From assembly GCA_043381765.1 (NCBI GenBank), contig JBHJMP010000021.1, forward strand, positions 1 to 28,740: a stretch of 28,740 nt of DNA, given 5' to 3'. Position 1 is the first letter of the stretch. Each line of letters begins with the position of its first letter. The translations under genes and the position numbers were made by a program. Positions 21,857 through 28,740 of this stretch are shown piece by piece. The stretch is from Collodictyon triciliatum (Eukaryota; CRuMs). A model generated the notes under the pieces. That model saw only the letters and a list, made by a program, of their open reading frames with translations, was not told the DNA's origin and did not search any database.

Positions 21857-21891
<35 letters not shown>

Positions 21892-21920
21892 TTCTCTTTC
21901 TTTCTCTTTCTTTCTCTTTC
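20524..21920. repeat. Purine repeats, two gaps, then (TTTCTC)n
   Basis: (GACAAAGA)n to 20588, then 592 N (20589-21180), then GAAAAGG/GAAAAA-type purine tract with a poly-A of about 60 at 21590-21650, then 100 N (21719-21818, a default-size gap), then (TTTCTC)n and TTTCTTTCTC units to 21920. The purine strand switches across the 100-N gap. The region separates two divergently transcribed genes whose 5' ends are both missing. Confidence 0.95.
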
Positions 21921-22230
21921 TTCTCCTTTTTCATTCTTGCCTATCCAATCTCTTTTTCTTCTTATTCCTGATCCATCTAATTCTAAATATATTTTTTTTG
22001 TTTGTTTAAATGATTTACATTTATATTTGTATATATTTTATTTTAGTTTAACTTTTTTTTTGAGAATTTGTATATTTTGTCCTTCTTTTTAAATTGGTCG
22101 TATATCCTGCGTATTTTTTTTTTGTAATCATATATATGCATATTCGCTGAAGAACAATATTTATTGTAATTATTTTGAGAAAATTGCTATTTACCTTTAT
22201 TTTTTCTTCTTCCTTTCCACCTATTTATAG
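21921..22230. other. T-rich DNA upstream of the visible WH2 exons
   Basis: AT-rich with T-runs, ending in the acceptor CTATTTATAG at 22230. It is best read as an intron of the WH2 gene whose upstream exons are not visible. Confidence 0.45.
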
Positions 22231-23343
22231 ACGAGTTTGATTCCCTTTTAAACAGCATGAAGCAAGATGAAGAAAAGACCGAAGGGATGAAAGCGAAATT
22301 AGATGGGAAAAATGAACCTATAGTAGTCACTTTAAATTCATCTGGAACAAAAACGGCATTATATATCTTTTATTTTTATTCGTAGTATTTCATGCATTTG
22401 TTGTTGTTTGTAGTGGCTTGTTGAAAATTGAATATTTTTACATCATTTCAATGCAGAGTTTGCAATCTGAGCTACTGAATTTCCAACTCAAGAAGTCATC
22501 AAATCCTCCAAAACCAAAGGTTTTAGTTTCGTTTATTTTCTTCCCTTGCCCTTTCGCTTTTTGGTGGCCCAGTTTCATAATCATTTTCGTTACTTCAATA
22601 TCACACCCAAAACGCCGGGTTTATTTACCATGCAAAACAAAATTAACGCATATTCTACTGTGTACCATATAAAAGAAACTAATGTAGCAATCAGTTTACC
22701 AATTATGATAATGATGATAGAAATAATAATAACAATAATAATAATTATAATAATGGAGAGAATGATAAAGCCCTAATTAAACCTCATGAAGTTTTGCAAG
22801 TGGCTGCCAGCGCATAAAAATATTTTTGTTAACCTTCTATTCACTCGTTTATATCAGATTTAACTGTTCGTTGATATCTCAAAATAATAATAAATAGGAA
22901 TTAGATGCCCCGCCACCCACGGAATCAAGGAATATGCTTCTGGATGCTATTAGAAAGGGCACGCAGCTACGAAAAGTAAGTGAATATATTCTACTTTAAT
23001 TGTTATATATAAAACAATACAAAAAAAAAACTTTACCAGGTCACTGTGAATGCGTTAATGAAAAAAAAATTCTAGGTAGGAGACCCCCAAATCAAATCGG
23101 AAAATCTCGGACAAGTAAAAGAGGTATGTATTTTCATTCTATTTTTTTATTTTATTTTGTTCCTATGTGGTAATGATTACTCCGTTGGATTCTTGGTTAT
23201 TAATCGCACATACAAAAATCTCTGATTAGGCACCCCAGGCAAATACTGGGTTTGCTTCGACCCTGCACTCTGCCCTCCTGCAAAAAATGCAAGCCATGGC
23301 ACAGAGCAGTGATAGTGAAAGTGATTCCGGTTCTGACTTTTAA
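22231..23343 (+). CDS. WH2-central-acidic (WCA) actin nucleation factor, 3' part
   Basis: Exons 22231-22322, 22457-22519, 22898-22975, 23076-23123 and 23230-23343 join in phase to about 130 residues ending at TAA. Exon 3 encodes a clear WH2 actin-binding motif, RNMLLDAIRKGTQLRK followed by V. The preceding exon (SELLNFQLKKSSNPPKP) may be a second, weaker WH2. The last exon has an amphipathic segment (FASTLHSALLQKMQAM), like a central helix, and an acidic tail (SSDSESDSGSDF). WH2, central and acidic in this order is the Arp2/3-activating end of WASP-superfamily proteins. Tandem WH2 and ALLQKMQAM look closest to WHAMM/JMY (inference). The tail ends in Phe without the usual Trp. Upstream regulatory domains should lie to the left, in the gaps. 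An internal ATG at 22255 could start a short form. AATAAA-type words near 23450 may be the polyadenylation signal. Confidence 0.75.
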
Positions 23344-23929
23344 GCGCAGTGCCTTTTGAGCCATATCAGCAGAAATTCTTGAGTATGTCGAGAATTGCAG
23401 CCTCGTTGAGTTATCTCTTTCTTCCCATTCCTCTCTTTTTTTTCTTTTCTTAATAAAAATAAAATAAAAACCAAACAAAGAAGGGATAGTAACATATGAA
23501 GTTCCATGGTTGATATCATTGAGAATCATGTAGCTTTTGTCTGTCGATATCACAATGCGCATTAAAGAGCAAAAAAGAAAAAAAAAGAAATCCAGAAAGC
23601 GGTTGATATATTTCACATACTAAAAGCGCATCAGTCCCTTGTGTTAGTTTATTTACTAATGAACGCTTTTTTCTTATCCTATTCGGCTGGGTCATGGACA
23701 CCGATTGTAATAATGTATGCGCCGTGGGTTGATGCTTATTTTTATTAATATACTATAAATAAAATTAAGCATCATGTGTTTGATTTGAGAGGGACTCATA
23801 AAGTCTTCAGCCCATGAGAAGCACAAGAAAGGATGTACCATAACTCCAGTATCCAAGTCACGTTTGTTTTGTATGAGATTGCCCGAGGAAAGTTTTCGTA
23901 ATCCCATCTGATTCAAACAAGAACAGGAA
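23344..23929. other. Convergent 3' spacer between WCA and PIG-L genes
   Basis: AT-rich 3' flanks of two genes that point at each other. AATAAA-like words at about 23450-23465 serve the plus gene. No other feature was recognised. Confidence 0.5.
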
Positions 23930-25030
23930 TCAAAGCTCAATCGGGTCAAGCTCGTTTGTGTAAGAATATCGAGAAAAAAGGACATGGAGACGGCGAAACC
24001 AAATATATTGAGAAGCGTGTGATTTCATAGCTTTGTGAGCGGTGAAATATCCCTTTGATATGCTGTGAAAGTGAATGAGAGGGAATGACAACAGTGTCCA
24101 TAATACATCAGCAGGGCCGAGATACTTGCGCAATAGTGAAACTGAACACAATTGATAGCATCGGGTATTACCAAGCTCTCCTGAACGAATAAGTCGCCTA
24201 TTCATGGTAAAAATAAATAAATAAATTTTGAAAAGTAACACAATTAGGATAGGAGATGAATTATATTAAATCTACTTAAGCCCACGATAGCACGCGGAGT
24301 GGTTGGGATGACCAGAGACTCCATTCACATCGAATGTAATGACCTAGTATTTAAATAAAGGCAGTACCATAAAATGAGTGCTTTCAATTTCTCCCTCCCG
24401 CCCCCCTGGACTGACATAAGCCTCAAATATCCATCCATTTAAAATGAATGTACATCACAGACGTGGATCAATTATGCTTCCTTTTCTGCCTACTTTTCCT
24501 TAAAAGAAATTAGGTAAATAATAAAATCTCACTCCATCGTAGCGGACACTCTTGCAGTGAGAATGTATTACAGAGCTAACTCTATCTGGTGCCCATTGCA
24601 AAGTCATGCTATCAGGAAGATTGAAATCATCCACAACCTTGATACGTGAAGATGGAATGGAAAGCATATTGCCACTTGCCTCTAATTCTTTGACTCGGAT
24701 ATAACCCAAACCATTGGCATTTCCTTACGTAATTAAATACTGAATTAGCTACCCTTTCCCTTTTCCGTTTCAATTAGCGATGATATCAAATATTGTCCAT
24801 TATTGCTGGGTTTATGAATTTTTACAAAAGGCTTAGTCAAGAAAACCTGTGGAAAGACAGAGAATATGTACTTCATGACCGAGGCGGTTGAGGTTAATTA
24901 TTGTTGGAGTAAAAAACATGCATTCATCATCTGGGTGTGCTGTCAATATTAGAAACCTATGTGAGTGAAGTGGCACATCGGTCAGCATACAACAACTGTG
25001 ATTTATTGTGGATGTAGATTGAGATGACAT
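23930..25030 (-). CDS. PIGL: PIG-L, N-acetylglucosaminyl-PI de-N-acetylase, 4 exons, 236 aa
   Basis: PIG-L removes the acetyl group from GlcNAc-PI, step two of GPI-anchor synthesis, on the cytosolic face of the ER. Exons (minus) 24847-25030, 24533-24723, 24276-24343 and 23930-24197 join in phase to 236 residues (human 252), ending at TGA. Visible motifs: FLILTAHPDDECMFF (residues 26-40, with the His-Asp-Asp zinc/catalytic motif), GHEVHILCLSTGN, RVKELEASG, VITFDVNGVSGHPNH (the HxxH zinc ligands), and KAMKSHASQYIWFRRLHVLFSRY near the C-terminus, all in family order. No N-terminal membrane helix is present. In animals this helix anchors the enzyme in the ER. An acceptor-like CTACTGTAG just upstream of the ATG (around 25035-25043) leaves room for an unseen upstream exon. 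Otherwise translation starts at 25030. Confidence 0.92.
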
Positions 25031-25188
25031 ATAATTCTACAGTAGAATATGTTATTCATAAGGATACATATTTTTTTTTTGATAAACATGTAGACATAAA
25101 GATAAATATATAAGATATGCCGATGCATAATAATGAAAAAGTATTTGAAAAGGCATGTGCAAATGGAGACATAGTAATATTAAAACTA

Positions 25189-25296
<108 letters not shown>

Positions 25297-25850
25297 TATC
25301 ACACTTTCTTGCAAACATAACTTCTTCTTATTTGGTTTTACAAGCGATCCGGGCTTTAAGCCGCCGCAACAATACCTTTTCTTCTGGCCATAAAAGAATG
25401 AAGCCTCGGCACTTCCACCTCGCTGTTGCAGAATCCACCAACGAATCAGCACAAAGCCAGCAACGTTAAAGCCTACCACGCGCAGATTCGAACGCACCAG
25501 CCAGCCAAACCACGACAGAATCTCCCACATAAGCTGCTCCATTCTGCTCCGACAGTCAAAGTCCTCGAGTATGTTCCTTTCTGGTTTTTCGACTGGTTAG
25601 AGGAGAGATCGCCAAACGAGAAGACCGTCTGTTGTACCTCCAAAGCGCCAATTGGCTGCTCTTGTATGCCCGCCAAGAGGGAACAAGTCAATACTAAATC
25701 AGCTCGGATGCAGAAGACCAACTTCTCTTCTGTTTCCCCTATTTTTGATTTTTTTTCTGTTTTCATTTCATCAAGCCTCCTTCTAACCAAATAGACAGCG
25801 CTGGCGTGTTGGGAGACGCACTCTGTTGGCCATCAGCAGTCCCAGTTTCC
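25297..25850. other. Unassigned DNA between PIG-L and the coding relic
   Basis: Higher GC than its surroundings. Overlapping open frames exist on both strands (25426-25794 plus; 25473-25790 minus), neither with recognisable domains. It may be the promoter of PIG-L or the decayed 3' part of the neighbouring relic. Confidence 0.35.
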
Positions 25851-27619
25851 TTATCTTTCTCCCTTATCCACGCGGTAGGCAGGGCCACCCATGTTTCTAC
25901 TTTCATTCTGATTCGCTTTCTGGCTCGCTATATTCGGTGGTGTACTTGACTGATTCACTCTCTTTTCCTCGGGCGAGGCCTTGTCTTTGACGGTTTCGAT
26001 CTTTTTTGGTGCGCCAGTGATTGCGCGATGAGTAACTGGTGTTTTATATTCATCTACGGTTCTTTTTCTTGGATAGGAGGGTGTTTCCCGCTGGGGAATC
26101 GCAAGAGTTGCGACAGTAGGTCAACTCTCATAAACAGTACTTGAGGAGTAATTTGCCGTTCCCGAGGCTTCAAGGTGCTCACTTTCTTCTTCAACAGAAT
26201 CTTTTATGAAGACGAAAGGTTGGATGGACTGTCGTTCTTCCTATCCCGAGTCTGGGACGTTGCTTCTTATGGATTGTGCAGTACTTGCTGAAGAAAGAGT
26301 CTCTTGAGTTGTCCCAGGAGTCATGCCCTCTAAGGTGGCAGGCGGGTGTGGTTTGCTGGGTGCCATTATGCTGTTTTCCGATTCTGTTACCGAGTTGGCT
26401 TGGGTTTCCCTTTCCTCGGCATCTTCTCCTTGATTTGAGGGTGAGTTTGGTGAGATATCATCGGCTTGAGAAAGTTGGGAATCTTGGAGGCTAGTGATGT
26501 TTCCTCCACTTGGAAAAAAGTGATTCAAATACTGATATTGCCTCGTATGTGCTCATCAGCGAACTTGATGAAGCACATTCGGACAAATCACCTGGTGTTT
26601 CGTCCATTATTTTGATATCCATTTCTTGATTTTGGGGCCGTTCCTGAGCCTTTGTCTTGATTGAGACTTCGAGCACTTCATCCGAGGATGTCTCGTCGTG
26701 ATTTCTCCCTCTGATATTAGAAGACGAAGCGCCTTGCTTTTGGCCTTGTTGTTGGGCTCTGGGCTTATTTTGCACAGACGATTCCTGCACGATTGGCCAG
26801 TCTTTAGCGCTGAAGTCAGCTACTTTTGTGTTGAAGCCCGAGAAGCGAGTGGTCGCGTTTTGTTTGTTGGTGGCCGCTTGTTTTTTGGTAATCAGCTTGG
26901 CAGCAGTTTTTTTTTTTTTTTTTTTTTGTGGTTTGACCTTGTGTGGCATTCCCTTCTTTGTTGGGGAGAGTTGATGGGATGTCAGACTCTTTAAAGGTTG
27001 CGTATCTCCATGCGACAGAGTCTATCATGAATGACGACAAAGGTTGGTTTTTCCCATTTCTTCCTGTTCTTTGTCATAAGTAACGAGTGCATCGTTCATG
27101 CATATTCCTCCAGGCTTTGTCCAGTTGATTTTGATTGGAGTGAAGTATTCACTCCAGGCTTTAGAAATATCAGTCCAGCTCACCCCCAGCGGTATGTTAG
27201 ACAGGTGCGCAACATTTGTGACGGACTTTGCTGGAATTGGAGGGTATTGGTGATTGAGGAGCTGAGAAGACCCCTCTTTAATGAAGGCAGCTGCGTTTTC
27301 TTTTCTTGGGAAGGCGGTTCTGAGTCAGAGGGCAGGGTTATCCATCATAAACACCACGTCCTTTTTGTAGCACTTTCGGGCTTCCATTACAGCACGCAGT
27401 TGCTTGCACATGTTATTACGATTTGCGAGGGCAATATATTTTTCATAACCTGCCACGAAGGCGGACAAAGCAGTCTTCGTCTTTGAAGAGTTCGTTCTCA
27501 ATCGCACTTTTTTTTAATCGTGGTATGTCAGCAACAAATGGTCTATTGGTGAGTTGTGTTTCCCCATTCAAGTTCGGCCGTGAACGAGGCTGACTGAATT
27601 TGGAGTTAAATTGAACCAT
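25851..27619 (-). pseudogene. Unrecognised coding relic with frameshifts and stops
   Basis: On the minus strand, protein-like segments follow one another in changing frames: 27619-27443 (MVQFNSKFSQPRSRPN...), 27507-27025 with an in-frame TGA at 27325, 27040-26928, 26949-26491, and 26528-25851 with in-frame TAG at 26241 and TGA at 26121. Two of the frame changes fall at homopolymers (21 T at 26907-26927, six A at 26514-26519). The segment VAHLSNIPLGVSWTDIS through DALVTYDKEQEE (about 27190-27055) has the outline of an RRM-like fold. The rest is Ser/Gln/Lys-rich and low-complexity. It could be a decayed retrotransposon first ORF or host gene. Some breaks could be assembly errors or small introns. 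No reverse transcriptase motif was seen. Confidence 0.5.
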
Positions 27620-27666
27620 AAGAGATTATTTCAACCAATATCACGGATGATAATTTCAAAGAACTG

Positions 27667-27762
27667 AAACAAACAAACAAACAAACAAACAAACAAACAA
27701 ACAAACAAACAAACAAACAAACAAACAAACAAACAAACAAACAAACAAACAAACAAACAAAC
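27667..27762. repeat. (CAAA)n tetranucleotide repeat
   Basis: About twenty-four perfect copies immediately upstream (minus-strand sense) of the coding relic. It reads TTTG on the minus strand. Confidence 0.97.
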
Positions 27763-27922
27763 ATCATGAATTACATACAAAAAGTGTATTACATGAACCT
27801 TTCTCTAAAAGAAAACTGGTAATACGCCTTTTTTTTTTAAAAAAAAAAATACCAATCATAATGATAAAATAATACCAAATTGATAATAAATTACACTATT
27901 ATATAAACACAACTGAATACAA
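27763..27922. other. AT-rich spacer
   Basis: Short AT-rich DNA with T and A runs at 27828-27848 that can pair, downstream of the minus-strand gene that follows. No other feature was seen. Confidence 0.4.
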
Positions 27923-28740
27923 TCATTGGTGGATGAGCGAGCTGATTCCTCGTTTAATGACAGAAAGTGTCTTATATTTGAAGGCCAATTTCATTTTGCA
28001 GGTGAGACAGGAATTTGGTTCCATCTGTTGAGCGCAAAGTCGATCCACGGGCGGGCGAGAGAGTCTTTCGAAACCATGTAATTGGAGGAAAACAGTAGCA
28101 AAACTAATCGTAAATAAATAAATAAATAAAAAATAATAAAAAAAGTCAAAAAAGTCGATTAAAGGGAAAGATTTGTATGAAAAGGATGCATTTGCATTTC
28201 GGAATGATACATGGTGTGAAAGGTAGCAGGTAGATATAGTATTTTTTTTTATTGTAACATATGACACACCGCATATGGACCAAAGTACTTGAGCAGGCAG
28301 GAGCTTAATTGTGATTAAAACCAGTGATGATGCCACCAAGTAGACTTGTGTTGTGAATGAATCTTTCCATGTAATGATGCTATGAATGAATGAATTTAAA
28401 TCATAAAAGTATATCCATGCACCAGTACTTAAATTTTTTTTATTCTGGCTAAAGTATATAGCAGTTTAGTTTTTCTTTTCATGCTTCAAATATTGATTAC
28501 CATATCCAAAACTTAATCAATATATTACACAAATTATTTTTAGAATATAGCTCCCTGTCACAGCGAAAAGAGAAGAAAAACAATGCAAACCTTTTGATCT
28601 TTCCTGCAAACTGGTTGCTCGTCTTTGTACTGGATTCAATTAAACGAAGCACAGAAAATATGGAAGCCGAGTTTGTGTATTTCTGCTCAATTTCTTCGGT
28701 AGAAGAGACATGAATGTCAGGCTCGGAACCCTTGCGTCCG
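27923..28740 (-). CDS. 3' end of a gene, possibly VPS39/TGFBRAP1-like (partial)
   Basis: Three probable exons on the minus strand. One enters from the window edge (to about 28592) with SASIFSVLRLIESSTKTS. One lies around 28255-28340 with IKLLPAQVLWSICG. The last, 27923-28103, carries HGFERLSRPPVDRL, NSCLTCKMKLAFKY and ends SSLIHQ at TGA. A leucine-rich LLP segment followed by CxxC and a late His resembles the C-terminal zinc-binding end of VPS39/TGFBRAP1 vesicle-tethering proteins, but the final Cys is missing and the junction between the first two exons could not be placed in phase. The family is a guess. That these are exons of one minus-strand gene is more secure. Confidence 0.4.

Noticed and set aside
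20471-21934. 487-residue minus-strand frame
   Set aside because: Made of gaps and purine repeats with no complexity.
25851-26528. Alternative genetic code (TAG/TGA read as sense)
   Set aside because: All intact genes here end at TGA or TAA, and the same relic also has frameshifts, so decay or error explains the stops better.
27667-27762. CRISPR-like array
   Set aside because: It is a pure tetranucleotide repeat without spacers, in a eukaryotic genome.

Overview
The window is nuclear DNA of an intron-rich, probably unicellular eukaryote. Protein families that are recognisable only after splicing (RNF10, RNF37/UBOX5, PIG-L, a WH2 actin nucleator, a double-hotdog thioesterase) are split by many GT-AG introns. 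There is a eukaryotic-type tRNA-Lys gene with a Pol III terminator. Genes use TGA and TAA as ordinary stops, so the code looks standard. Very long simple repeats interrupt the sequence, and four of the five assembly gaps sit inside them. I cannot name the lineage: the gene set fits a protist (holozoan, amoebozoan or rhizarian) better than a yeast-like fungus.

Layout. 1-1264: simple repeats and non-coding DNA. 1265-5786 (+): RNF10-type RING ubiquitin ligase in about 14 exons, including a predicted 4-nt microexon inside the RING. 6883-12450: a GC-rich block with compact genes: a cysteine-rich orphan (+), tRNA-Lys(CUU) (-), a two-helix membrane orphan (+), an RNF37/UBOX5-type U-box ligase (+) and a bHLH transcription factor (-, broken by a gap). 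12451-15637: AT-rich DNA with a 72-nt foldback and a gap-bearing repeat. 15638-17677 (-): complete 8-exon double-hotdog thioesterase. 19041-20412 (-): the last four exons of a tandem paralogue. 20413-22230: repeats and gaps that hide the 5' ends of two divergent genes. 22231-23343 (+): 3' half of a WH2-central-acidic protein. 23930-25030 (-): PIG-L de-N-acetylase. 25851-27619 (-): an unrecognised coding relic with several frame breaks. 27923-28740 (-): 3' end of a gene that may be VPS39/TGFBRAP1-like.

The genes do not form one pathway. Two are ubiquitin ligases, one makes a GPI-anchor precursor, two handle acyl thioesters and one acts on branched actin. The strongest structural observations are the RING microexon, the paired thioesterase genes with identical exon lengths but a GC donor in one copy, and the agreement between pyrimidine-rich repeat strand and transcription direction, including a purine-to-pyrimidine switch between two divergent genes.

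Exon boundaries were placed by eye from splice signals, reading phase and family resemblance. No alignment or search was run.
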